The notes: generated from the letters alone by a model not told the origin. A stretch of 7,172 nt of DNA from Melioribacter sp. (GCA_016841125.1 JAENZU010000171.1:1-7172); one strand, 5' to 3'; numbered from the stretch's first letter, positions 1 to 5,892 are shown. Made by a program: numbers and translations.

Positions 1-700
1 AAATGTTTGTCATGCTATAAGTATAGCCAATTACGTCATGCCAAGATTCACGGTACTTTGCAAGCCCCTGACCTTTAAAGTGCATTGCACGGTCATATAA
101 AGTTTTATCGTTTGTACAAACCATGCCCCCTTCGCCGGTGGTAAGTGTTTTGTTTCCAAAAAAGGAGAAACAGGAAACATCGCCAAATATTCCGGTGTGA
201 TTTCCCTTATATTTTGCACCGAAAGATTCTGCACAATCTTCTATAATAAACAGATTATTATCTTTGGCAATTTTAACTAGTTCATCCATTTCACAAGGAT
301 GACCATACAAATGCACGGGCATTATTGCTTTCGTTTTGGAAGTAATTTTCCGTTTTACATCCGAAGGATCCAGCTGCCAGGTATCGGCTAGCGAATCAAC
401 AAATACTGGTTTTGCCCCGGTGTAGGCAATGCTGTTTACCGAGGCAATGTAGGTGAATGTCGGAACTATAACTTCATCTCCTTCACCAATTCCTAACGTG
501 ATCAAAGCAAGATGAAGCGCGATGGTACCGTTTGGAACCGCTGCAGCGTACTTTATTCCAAGGTAATCTGCAAACTTTTCTTCAAATAGCGTAATGAACT
601 TTCCCTTGGATGATATCCAAGTTGAGTCAAGGCACTCGTTTACATATTTCTTTTCATTACCGCTGAGGTTCGGTTGATAAACAGGATATTTAAAACTCAT
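1..700 (-). CDS. per: GDP-perosamine synthase-like DegT/DnrJ/EryC1 aminotransferase (3' end outside window)
   Basis: This is a PLP-dependent sugar aminotransferase of the DegT/DnrJ/EryC1/StrS family. It most resembles GDP-perosamine synthase (Per/RfbE), which transfers an amino group from glutamate to C4 of GDP-4-keto-6-deoxymannose in the cytoplasm for O-antigen or other surface glycans. I translated 233 codons from the ATG at 700; the frame is open to the left edge, so the C-terminus is missing. Visible signatures are the N-terminal YPVYQPNLSGNE, the cofactor-region NGTIALHLAL (about 57-66), the IIEDCAE Asp (D155) that would contact the pyridine nitrogen, and SFFGNKTLTTGEGG with the Schiff-base lysine K184. 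The GNKTLTTGEGG form and the following HFKGQG and TYSMTN are typical of the perosamine branch. The ATG overlaps the upstream methyltransferase stop (ATGA), so translation is probably coupled. A related aminotransferase acting on another nucleotide 4-keto sugar cannot be excluded. Confidence 0.9.
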   Translation of the reverse strand, partial: MSFKYPVYQPNLSGNEKKYVNECLDSTWISSKGKFITLFEEKFADYLGIKYAAAVPNGTIALHLALITLGIGEGDEVIVPTFTYIASVNSIAYTGAKPVFVDSLADTWQLDPSDVKRKITSKTKAIMPVHLYGHPCEMDELVKIAKDNNLFIIEDCAESFGAKYKGNHTGIFGDVSCFSFFGNKTLTTGEGGMVCTNDKTLYDRAMHFKGQGLAKYRESWHDVIGYTYSMTNI

Positions 701-1599
701 AATGACTTCCTTATTGTTATACCCATCACTCCCATTCCGGGCAGATCAGATATACTATTAAAATACTTAAAGTTCTTTGATATATGGTATGCATCTTTAA
801 CCGTTTCGGAGTAACCTTTTGATTTCCATCTCTCACTATAATTTTTATAGAACGATTCTGATGTCTCACCAAAAATTTTACTATTCACAATTTCAAAATT
901 ACTAATATTAGATAATAGGCGATTATCAATTTCCAGTTCATTGTAAATTCGTTGAAAGAAAAATTCATCATCCCTTTTATCGTTATTTAAATTATATATA
1001 TCTTCGTCGCGATATTCAATTTCGAAATTTTTCTTTACCGGAAATGTGAGAATTAATTTACCGCCGGGCTTCAGAACCCGCCACATCTCACGTATAGCTT
1101 TAGAATCACCATCTCCATTGATATGTTCTATCACACTTATCGAAATTATTGTATCAAAACTTTCATCTTCATATTTCAACTTGGTTGCATCTGCAGTCGC
1201 CGCCCCAAACTTCTTCGTGATATTAATCTTTTCCGAATATTGAATAACTTGATTCAAATCTTTCTTATCCGGATTGATATAATCATAATCTACGTTAAAA
1301 TTTTCTACAGCGTAAAAACCAAATAGGTATGGCGACGATATATCAAGCACTTTGGTTTCACTTTCATTCTCATTAAAATTTTCTCTGCAATACTCGAACT
1401 CAAAATATCTTACAATCGAAACCGGAGTGATCAGCAATCTAAATGGAATCTTTCCTTTGGCAAACAATCGGAAAAATAATTTTCTGCCGTATCTGTCAAA
1501 CTCCAATCCCGGTAAATGATTCTTATCCGCCTTCATATAAAAGTAAAAAGATTTAAAAGGTAAAAACGGATATGATAAAATGCTGGTGGCTTGTTTCAT
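697..1599 (-). CDS. class I SAM-dependent methyltransferase, surface-glycan locus
   Basis: This is a 300-residue protein with a Methyltransf_11-type Rossmann core at about residues 83-190. Visible elements are a motif I region VLDISSPYLFG (84-94), an acidic stretch TADATKLKYEDESFD (135-149) leading into IISISVIEHI (151-160), and the post-core WRVLKPGGKLILTFP (173-187). The residues before 80 and after 190 are aromatic and charged and fit an acceptor-specific cap. Motif I is unusual: the normal Gly-x-Gly is replaced by Ser-Ser-Pro, although the remaining core motifs are intact. The gene directly precedes and overlaps the perosamine-synthase-like gene by 4 bases, so methylation of a sugar or of a lipid-linked glycan intermediate is a reasonable inference; the substrate itself is not visible. 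The ATG at 1599 has no strong Shine-Dalgarno sequence (an AAGGG lies about 17 bases upstream). Confidence 0.85.
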   Translation of the reverse strand: MKQATSILSYPFLPFKSFYFYMKADKNHLPGLEFDRYGRKLFFRLFAKGKIPFRLLITPVSIVRYFEFEYCRENFNENESETKVLDISSPYLFGFYAVENFNVDYDYINPDKKDLNQVIQYSEKINITKKFGAATADATKLKYEDESFDTIISISVIEHINGDGDSKAIREMWRVLKPGGKLILTFPVKKNFEIEYRDEDIYNLNNDKRDDEFFFQRIYNELEIDNRLLSNISNFEIVNSKIFGETSESFYKNYSERWKSKGYSETVKDAYHISKNFKYFNSISDLPGMGVMGITIRKSL

Positions 1600-1634
1600 T
1601 GTTGATTATAAATGACCCTTAAATCTAAAATAAG

Positions 1635-1664
1635 GTTATAAGCTAAAATTTTTCATTTAAACAA
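1635..1664 (-). promoter_or_regulatory. possible sigma70-like promoter for the glycan genes
   Basis: On the minus strand a TTGTTT (1664-1659) and a TATAAC (1640-1635) are separated by 18 bases, about 35 bases before the methyltransferase start. The -10 matches 5 of 6 consensus positions and the -35 only 3 of 6. The region is so AT-rich that chance matches are likely, and the promoter consensus of this organism is not known. Confidence 0.22.
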
Positions 1665-1758
1665 TTGATTTTATAAATATATGAATTTCTCTATTTTAAA
1701 ATGAAAATTAAGTTAACCAGATAGATTTTTAATACTCTACACAGATATTATATTTCAT

Positions 1759-1787
1759 TTGCAATTAATATTAATAATTATTAAAAT
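1759..1787 (+). promoter_or_regulatory. possible sigma70-like promoter for the propeller lipoprotein gene
   Basis: A TTGCAA (1759-1764) and a TAAAAT (1782-1787) are spaced by 17 bases, which would give a leader of roughly 60 bases before the ATG at 1853. The matches are 4 of 6 and 5 of 6. The surrounding sequence is almost entirely A and T, so this remains a weak call. Confidence 0.25.
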
Positions 1788-1852
1788 AATACTTAGAAGT
1801 TTGGTTTCTGGTAAATAGTTTCTCAATTTTTATCAAAAAAGTGGAGGGTATT

Positions 1853-2392
1853 ATGAAGACCTTCGTAATGGCATTTACTATTATTGCATTTCTCTTTACC
1901 TCATGTCAAGATCAAAACATTGTAGCTCCTGATGAAGAAAACGGGAAAATACAATTATCCTTTGACAAAACAAATATCCCCGAGGATGTTGTATCAATTA
2001 CAGCACAACTTACACGAGACGGATTTGTTCCCGTTGTAGGAAGCATGAATCTTTTATCTCCGAATAGTGCTGAATTAACCTTAGATAATTTAGCTGCTGG
2101 CATTTGGCATCTAAAAATTGATGCTCTGGATGCAAATAATAATATTCTTTACTCGGGGGAGACAGACGTCGAAATTGTTGCAAATACAACCACTCCTATC
2201 GCATTAAATCTTACACCCAATGGCAATCAAACCGGCTCAGTGCTTATTACCGTCACTTGGGGTAATCCACCAACAAATTGGATCGATTATGCAGACAATC
2301 CAATTCTCACAAAACAATTTGAGATTTTCGATATTTATGGTGTTGGTGTCCCGCATATTCTTAAAGAGGGTGAACAGTACAAAAGGTGGTAG
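1853..2392 (+). CDS. 5' part of the broken gene: lipoprotein with beta-sandwich-like domain, truncated propeller
   Basis: This open part encodes 179 residues. The ATG at 1853 is preferred over the in-frame GTG at 1841 because GGAGGG (1843-1848) lies 4 bases before it and because it puts a clean signal peptide at the N-terminus. Residues 1-17 are a hydrophobic export signal ending in LFTSC, so C18 would be lipidated; Gln at +2 would favour the outer membrane in a Gram-negative. Residues about 28-130 look like an immunoglobulin-like beta-sandwich, with alternating strands and an LTLDNLAAGIWHLKIDA stretch; I could not assign a named family. From about residue 136 (NWIDYADNPILT) the first propeller blade starts and is cut at TAG 2390. 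If expressed alone, the product would be a lipidated domain with an unfinished blade, which is unlikely to function as a propeller. Confidence 0.7.
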   Translation: MKTFVMAFTIIAFLFTSCQDQNIVAPDEENGKIQLSFDKTNIPEDVVSITAQLTRDGFVPVVGSMNLLSPNSAELTLDNLAAGIWHLKIDALDANNNILYSGETDVEIVANTTTPIALNLTPNGNQTGSVLITVTWGNPPTNWIDYADNPILTKQFEIFDIYGVGVPHILKEGEQYKRW

Positions 2393-2485
2393 CAGGCATT
2401 AGGACCCTCGGATGGAATAGCTTATGTATAGTTTGCAACTTCATCAGATGGAGTAAATTGGAATGTTCACCCAACTCCGGTTTTG

Positions 2486-3151
2486 ATGCCTGGAGACTCA
2501 TTGACTTGGGATTCAGGAAGAGCAGGAATTGGTGCGGTTATAAAAGTAGATGAAATTTATAGAATGTATTACCATAGTTTTAATTATGTGTGGGGAGTTT
2601 GGAAAATTGGAGTAGCAACATCAACTGATGGAATTAATTGGGAAAAATTCCCTGAGCCAGTATTTAGTGGGCGACCCGGATACTGGGACGAAAAAATCAG
2701 CGCAAATCATATTGAAATCATTGACAACACTTATTATATGTATTATACGGGTCATCATTATGGCTGGGATTATAAAATTGGTCTTGCTAAATCGGAAGAT
2801 GGATTTACTTGGGCAAGACATCAGGATTCACCAATATTAGATATTTCACAAAATTGGGAAGATGACGGTGTTGGCTATCCATCAATTATCAAAGAAGATA
2901 ATGTTTATAAGATGATTTATAGTGAAGCAACTTTTTCCAACAATGGTTTTGGTTTGGCTGAATCTTATGATGGTGTTACGTGGGTAAAATCTCCCAACAA
3001 TCCAATATTTACAACTCTTAATACATCTCAAGGGTGGGATAAAATTGCTTATTCTTCAATAATAAATACCGGGTCCGACCTTAGACTTTATTATTCAGGG
3101 TTTGATCAAAATTTAATTATGAATATAAATTTTGCAACTTATCAAGAATAA
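2486..3151 (+). CDS. 3' part of the broken gene: GH43-like beta-propeller blades 2-5
   Basis: This open part encodes 221 residues from ATG 2486; a TTG at 2483 is also in frame. It lacks a signal peptide and has no convincing Shine-Dalgarno sequence (the preceding bases are CTCCGGTTTTG), so independent translation is doubtful. It contains repeats of the pattern xPxF...W...x(I/V)I...xYxMYYxG...GxAxSxDGxxW, typical of five-bladed propellers grouped with GH43/GH32/GH130-like glycosidases. Clear units are STDGINW, SEDGFTW and SYDGVTW, each preceded by a Tyr-rich strand such as YYMYYTG. The final unit (LRLYYSGF) ends in NFATYQE and probably closes the propeller. I could not identify a complete set of catalytic carboxylates, so glycan binding is as likely as hydrolysis. 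The stop is followed 26 bases later by a terminator. Confidence 0.7.
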   Translation: MPGDSLTWDSGRAGIGAVIKVDEIYRMYYHSFNYVWGVWKIGVATSTDGINWEKFPEPVFSGRPGYWDEKISANHIEIIDNTYYMYYTGHHYGWDYKIGLAKSEDGFTWARHQDSPILDISQNWEDDGVGYPSIIKEDNVYKMIYSEATFSNNGFGLAESYDGVTWVKSPNNPIFTTLNTSQGWDKIAYSSIINTGSDLRLYYSGFDQNLIMNINFATYQE

Positions 3152-3177
3152 TTAATTTAACTTTGTTAGATAATTTT

Positions 3178-3210
3178 CAAAAATGCCGGTAAATGCCGGC
3201 ATTTTTTTTT
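3178..3210 (+). terminator. strong intrinsic terminator after the propeller gene
   Basis: A perfect stem AAATGCCGG / CCGGCATTT (3181-3189 with 3196-3204) has a 6-base loop and is followed by a T run to 3210. A/T pairs extend the stem by two more. It ends the propeller transcript and insulates the sigma-factor operon. Confidence 0.92.
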
Positions 3211-3238
3211 GAATAAACCGTAAATTCGTGGGTATCAT
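3209..3238 (+). promoter_or_regulatory. possible promoter of the ECF sigma operon
   Basis: TTGAAT (3209-3214) and TATCAT (3233-3238) are 18 bases apart and lie 24 bases before the TTG start. The matches are 4 of 6 and 5 of 6. The -35 begins in the last bases of the preceding terminator's T run. I did not see a typical ECF-type GGAAC -35, so autoregulation is not evident. Confidence 0.3.
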
Positions 3239-3262
3239 TATTGAAAACAGAGAGAAATTTAA

Positions 3263-3766
3263 TTGGCTTCTAAAATTGAAACAGCTGAATTCGAAGAACT
3301 GGTAAAAGCCAATATGAAAAGAGCCTATTTTTCTGCATTAGTGATACTCGGTTCACATGATGAAGCCGCAGAGGCATCGCAGTTGGCTTTTGTTAAAGCT
3401 TTTAGAAGTTTTCACAAATTCGATAAATCAAAAAAGTTCTTTACCTGGTACTACAAAATTTTGAAGAATCTTTGTTTAAATATGATCCGCGATAATAAGA
3501 AAAATGTGAGTTTAGAATTTTTGGATACTCAAGTTTATGAAAATGGAGAGATGGATTTAGTTGAAAAAAATGAATTAAAACATAATTTACAAATTGCCTT
3601 GTTCAAACTAAATGCAGTGGATAGAGGAGTTTTAATATTAAAGGAATTTGAAAAGTATTCCTATAAAGAGATATCTGAAATTATGGAGATCCCGATCGGG
3701 ACGGTTATGTCTCGCCTGTTTTATGCTCGCAAAAAATTGGCGGAATTGATGAAGGACTTAATATGA
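3263..3766 (+). CDS. ECF-type RNA polymerase sigma factor
   Basis: This is a 167-residue sigma-70 family protein of ECF size and layout that directs RNA polymerase to a specific promoter set. Region 2 spans about residues 8-78, with DEAAEASQLAFVKAFRSF (33-50) and FFTWYYKILKNLCLNMIRD (59-77), the core-binding and -10 recognition part. Region 4 spans about 108-162, with the helix-turn-helix YSYKEISEIMEIPIGTVMSR (132-151) that reads the -35 element. The start is TTG at 3263, immediately after an in-frame TAA. The next ATG (3314) would remove part of region 2 and has no Shine-Dalgarno sequence, whereas a weak AGAGAG precedes the TTG. The stop overlaps the next gene's ATG by 4 bases, the classic arrangement for a sigma factor co-expressed with its regulator. 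The inducing signal and the target genes cannot be seen here. Confidence 0.92.
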   Translation: MASKIETAEFEELVKANMKRAYFSALVILGSHDEAAEASQLAFVKAFRSFHKFDKSKKFFTWYYKILKNLCLNMIRDNKKNVSLEFLDTQVYENGEMDLVEKNELKHNLQIALFKLNAVDRGVLILKEFEKYSYKEISEIMEIPIGTVMSRLFYARKKLAELMKDLI

Positions 3767-4206
3767 TAGACGAAAAATTTATTTATCTGATGGAAAAATA
3801 TTTTGATGATGAACTCACCATTGATGAAAAATCTGAGTTAAATAAATTTCTTGAGGATAAAAACTATAGATCTGAGTTTGAGGAACAGAAAAAGTTAAAG
3901 GAGGTATTTATGAAAATGACGTTGAAAAATCCCGGCAATGATTTTTGGGACGGTTATTGGCTTAATACTTATAACAGACTTGAAAGAGGATTGGCCTGGA
4001 TTTTCATTTCCATCGGTGTGATTTTGCTGATCGGCTTTGCAGCTGTTGAATTTGTAGACAGATTATTTACAGACGACGGCGGTCCGATCGTAATAAAAGT
4101 CGGTTTGGTGACTTTATTTTTCGGCTCGCTGGTGTTAATTTTTTCACTGCTGAGAGAGAAATTTTTCAAATTAAAAAAAGATAAATATAAGGAGATACAA
4201 AGATGA
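3763..4206 (+). CDS. two-helix membrane protein, candidate anti-sigma factor without zinc ligands
   Basis: This is a 147-residue protein. Its N-terminal cytosolic part (1-75) begins with YLMEKYFDDELTIDEKSELN, which resembles the helix arrangement of ZAS/zf-HC2 anti-sigma domains. It contains no Cys or His anywhere, so it cannot bind zinc in the usual way. Two membrane helices follow: about 77-97 (LAWIFISIGVILLIGFAAVEF) and 109-130 (IVIKVGLVTLFFGSLVLIFSLL), joined by a short acidic loop with DDGG. The tail is strongly basic (REKFFKLKKDKYKEIQR). The ATG overlaps the sigma-factor stop (ATGA), and AAGGA lies 7 bases before it. By position it is the likely membrane-bound regulator of the sigma factor. 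The function is inferred from position and shape, not from a diagnostic motif. It could instead be a membrane partner of the YbjQ protein that follows. Confidence 0.72.
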   Translation: MIDEKFIYLMEKYFDDELTIDEKSELNKFLEDKNYRSEFEEQKKLKEVFMKMTLKNPGNDFWDGYWLNTYNRLERGLAWIFISIGVILLIGFAAVEFVDRLFTDDGGPIVIKVGLVTLFFGSLVLIFSLLREKFFKLKKDKYKEIQR

Positions 4207-4517
4207 TAATTGCTACATCTTCAACTATTCCCGGTAAAGAAATAAAAAAAACTTTCGGAATCGTCAGGGGAAATACAATCCGAGCAAGACACATCGGCAA
4301 AGATATTCTTGCAGTATTTAAAAATATTTTAGGCGGCGAAATTGAAGAGTACACTAAGTTGATGGCAGAAAGCCGTGAGCAATCGATTGACAGAATGATT
4401 GAAAACGCCAAAGAATATGGTGCAAATGCAATTATCGATTGCCGCTTTTCTACAAGCTACATTATGGCAAATGCTGCGGAAATTTTAGTTTACGGTACTG
4501 CAGTTTATGTTGAGTAA
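4203..4517 (+). CDS. YbjQ/UPF0145 (PF01906) family protein
   Basis: This is a 104-residue cytosolic protein, the usual length for the UPF0145/YbjQ family, often labelled 'heavy-metal-binding' although its biochemical role is unsettled. The family pattern is clear: an N-terminal strand MIIATSSTIPGKEI, GIVRGNTIRARHIGKD (19-34), the central helix with ESREQSIDRMIENAKEYGAN (56-75), then AIIDCRFSTS and the closing strand EILVYGTAVYVE. Members form small oligomeric rings. The ATG overlaps the upstream stop by 4 bases, and AAGGAG (4189-4194) sits 8 bases before it, the best ribosome site of the operon, so this is probably its most abundant product. Coupling to the sigma factor and membrane protein suggests a stress or envelope role, but that is inference from the neighbourhood only. 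Confidence 0.9.
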   Translation: MIIATSSTIPGKEIKKTFGIVRGNTIRARHIGKDILAVFKNILGGEIEEYTKLMAESREQSIDRMIENAKEYGANAIIDCRFSTSYIMANAAEILVYGTAVYVE

Positions 4518-4519
4518 AT

Positions 4520-4589
4520 GGGTTTTGGGTAGTGAGTTGTGGGTGGTGAGTGATGGGCTTTAAGTTGTGGGCGATGAGCGAAGGATTAT
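4520..4589 (+). repeat. degenerate 7-bp tandem repeat, about nine units
   Basis: Starting three bases after the YbjQ stop, the sequence falls into successive heptamers. They are GGGTTTT, GGGTAGT, GAGTTGT, GGGTGGT, GAGTGAT, GGGCTTT, AAGTTGT, GGGCGAT and GAGCGAA, with a fading GGATTAT at 4583-4589. GGG units recur exactly every 14 bases from 4527 to 4571, so the array also reads as a 14-bp GGG/GAG pair. It is purine/T-rich on this strand and lies outside any gene. Confidence 0.75.
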
Positions 4590-4613
4590 TAAAGGAATAT
4601 TATTTTATCGCAA

Positions 4614-4646
4614 CTTTGTGAAAATCTTTGTGCTCTTTGGGGTTAA
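4614..4646 (+). repeat. CTTTGTG short repeat cluster
   Basis: CTTTGTG occurs at 4614-4620 and 4626-4632, with CTTTGGG at 4635-4641 followed by GTTAA. The repeats are 12 and 9 bases apart. It looks like a small dispersed-repeat fragment of the kind I recall from intergenic DNA of Bacteroidota and relatives; it has no open frame. Confidence 0.4.
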
Positions 4647-4691
4647 TGATTTTTTCTGTTCATAAATACTATCTTCTATCAAATCTCATGT

Positions 4692-4720
4692 AAAAAAAGC
4701 GAACCTTTCGATTCGCTTTT
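4692..4720. terminator. bidirectional intrinsic terminator between convergent genes
   Basis: A perfect 9-bp stem, AAAAGCGAA / TTCGCTTTT (4695-4703 with 4712-4720), has an 8-base loop. On the minus strand it is followed by seven T's and serves the YIP1-family gene. On the plus strand the trailing TTTT gives a weaker terminator for the sigma/YbjQ operon. Confidence 0.88.
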
Positions 4721-4750
4721 ATCTCTAAATTCTTTCAAATATATTTGTTT

Positions 4751-5572
4751 TTATCTAGCCAAAAAACTGAGCATTGGTACTGCTTTGGCTACATAAAAGA
4801 TAATAATTGAAAATCCGATCCATAGACCAAAGACCCAAACGAAATACATTTTGCTGCTTTTCGCTTTGAACATTTTTGCCAAAGCAATCGCAAGAACGGC
4901 ATAAAACCAAATTTTAAGAGGATCTATTTTGGTAAGCAAGTATCCGCCGATACTCTGCCGGTCAACATCAATTAGAAGGGCTATGCTTGTTCCTTCGACA
5001 ACGCTGGTTGTTGCAAACGCCAATACAATCATTATGATCAATTGAACTATAAGAATATAGTTTGATAATCCGTAAGCAACCATAGCCGAAGAATAATTGC
5101 CATCCCCTTTCAGGAATACTTTGGCGATTAGCAAATAAACGGCGGCAAGAATAAAGAAGAATAAAAATGTGGCAATTAAAATAACAATGATATTAATCCA
5201 CATTCCGGAACTCATCTGCTGTTCAATTCTATCCCGAATTGCACTCTGCTGATCTTCCGCCTGCTGTGGTGTCATTTGCCCTGCATCTACAGCAGACTGC
5301 AAATTGGTTCTCACCATTTCCATCTGGTTATCAATTATTTGCTGCTTAATTGCGGGGTTAGACATCATAACATAGTTCGTTAATATTGCAACTAAAATGA
5401 CTAGAACTATCGGAATCAACCAGTCAATTGCTTTTGGCGCGAACTTGGAAGTTTCTTCAAAGGTAGAGGCAGGCTCTACAAATACACCAACCATTTTATC
5501 GGTATGGCTCAACTCCTCCTCGGATTCTTCCATTACTTCTTCTACAGGTTCATTGTAATTTTCATTTTCCAT
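4751..5572 (-). CDS. YIP1-family integral membrane protein
   Basis: This is a 273-residue membrane protein matching the bacterial YIP1 (PF04893) layout. An acidic cytosolic N-terminus (about 1-25, rich in Glu) is followed by a segment MVGVFVEPASTFEETSKFAP that is characteristic of the family, then five hydrophobic helices at about 50-69, 126-151, 171-191, 221-237 and 243-263. Between helices 1 and 2 lies a Gln-rich, helix-prone soluble insert (about 72-122, with QMTPQQAEDQQSAIRDRIEQQ) that may form a coiled coil. The ATG at 5572 is chosen over an in-frame GTG at 5578 because the Shine-Dalgarno AAGGAG (5583-5578) overlaps that GTG and sits 5 bases before the ATG. The gene ends in TAG, about 30 bases before a strong terminator. 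The molecular role of bacterial YIP1 proteins is not established. Confidence 0.85.
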   Translation of the reverse strand: MENENYNEPVEEVMEESEEELSHTDKMVGVFVEPASTFEETSKFAPKAIDWLIPIVLVILVAILTNYVMMSNPAIKQQIIDNQMEMVRTNLQSAVDAGQMTPQQAEDQQSAIRDRIEQQMSSGMWINIIVILIATFLFFFILAAVYLLIAKVFLKGDGNYSSAMVAYGLSNYILIVQLIIMIVLAFATTSVVEGTSIALLIDVDRQSIGGYLLTKIDPLKIWFYAVLAIALAKMFKAKSSKMYFVWVFGLWIGFSIIIFYVAKAVPMLSFLAR

Positions 5573-5652
5573 TTTCACTCCTTTTTAAAAAATTAAAATG
5601 CATAATTAATTTGACGTTTCTAATTCAATAATTATCCATAAAAAATACTAAT

Positions 5653-5850
5653 TCACTTATTTATTTGTCTACTTAAAAATATAGTCAGTTCCTGTAATAT
5701 GTTGAATATTCCGCTCGCAAAGAGTATCGCAAAATACACCAAACTTAATAATGCATCTCATATTCGATTATCCGCAAACTGATATATTGCAATAAATAGC
5801 GAAGCTACACTGAACACGAAGGACAAAATGTAAATTTTAGATTTGATAAT
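5653..5850 (-). pseudogene. small two-helix membrane protein remnant with internal TGA and ATT in the start position
   Basis: In the gap before the YIP1 gene a 65-codon frame encodes two hydrophobic helices: KSKIYILSFVFSVASLFIAI, then, after YQFADNRI, a TGA (5760-5758), then DALLSLVYFAILFASGIF and a tail ending RQINK before TGA 5655-5653. An AAGGA (5860-5856) lies 5 bases before an ATT (5850-5848), exactly where an ATG would be expected, and an in-frame TAA precedes that ATT. One base change each (ATG to ATT, TGG to TGA) would explain the loss, giving an original NRIWDALL. The N-terminal piece could still be made from a rare ATT start. AT-rich sequence often yields hydrophobic frames by chance, so this is a moderate call. 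Confidence 0.4.
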
Positions 5851-5892
5851 TTAATTCCTTGCTGTGAAATATAAAAATTGTCAATAAATATT

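Larger units (their letters stand above)
1853..3151 (+). pseudogene. beta-propeller lipoprotein gene interrupted by two in-frame TAG codons
   Basis: Read as one frame, this is a 432-codon gene: lipoprotein signal, beta-sandwich-like domain, then five repeats of a GH43/GH32-like beta-propeller. TAG codons stand at codon 180 (2390-2392) and codon 193 (2429-2431). Both fall inside the first blade, and the frame is open on either side. Four blades carry SxDGxxW (2441-2461, 2621-2641, 2792-2812, 2963-2983), spaced 171-180 bases; the fifth ends the protein without it. The first motif lies after both stops but before the first usable downstream ATG (2486), so the halves were clearly once one gene. 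In the blade alignment the first TAG occupies a column that is Tyr in all four other blades, one base change from TAT or TAC. The cause may be recent inactivation, consensus error or, less likely, readthrough. TAG ends two neighbouring genes, which argues against wholesale reassignment. Confidence 0.75.

Noticed and set aside
1046..1326. Plus-strand open frames of 65-67 codons inside the methyltransferase gene
   Set aside because: They are antisense to a well-supported gene, have no ribosome site and encode nothing recognisable.
1600..1840. Small RNA or riboswitch in the divergent intergenic region
   Set aside because: The stretch is almost purely A/T with no stable hairpin and no recognisable aptamer core; only weak promoter-like matches were seen.
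1841..1852. GTG at 1841 as the start of the lipoprotein
   Set aside because: It lies upstream of and overlaps the Shine-Dalgarno sequence GGAGGG that serves the ATG at 1853, and it adds residues before an otherwise standard lipoprotein signal.
2390..2431. Wholesale reassignment of TAG to a sense codon in this organism
   Set aside because: TAG is the natural end of the YIP1-family gene (4751-4753) and of the protease gene (6181-6183), each followed closely by an intrinsic terminator, so TAG works as a stop here.
2441..2983. DNA-level tandem repeat in the propeller gene
   Set aside because: The 171-180 base periodicity is a protein repeat (SxDGxxW blades); the nucleotide sequences of the units have diverged, so it is not listed as a DNA repeat.
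5573..5578. GTG at 5578 as the start of the YIP1-family protein
   Set aside because: The Shine-Dalgarno AAGGAG overlaps this codon, and the ATG at 5572 is at a normal distance from it.
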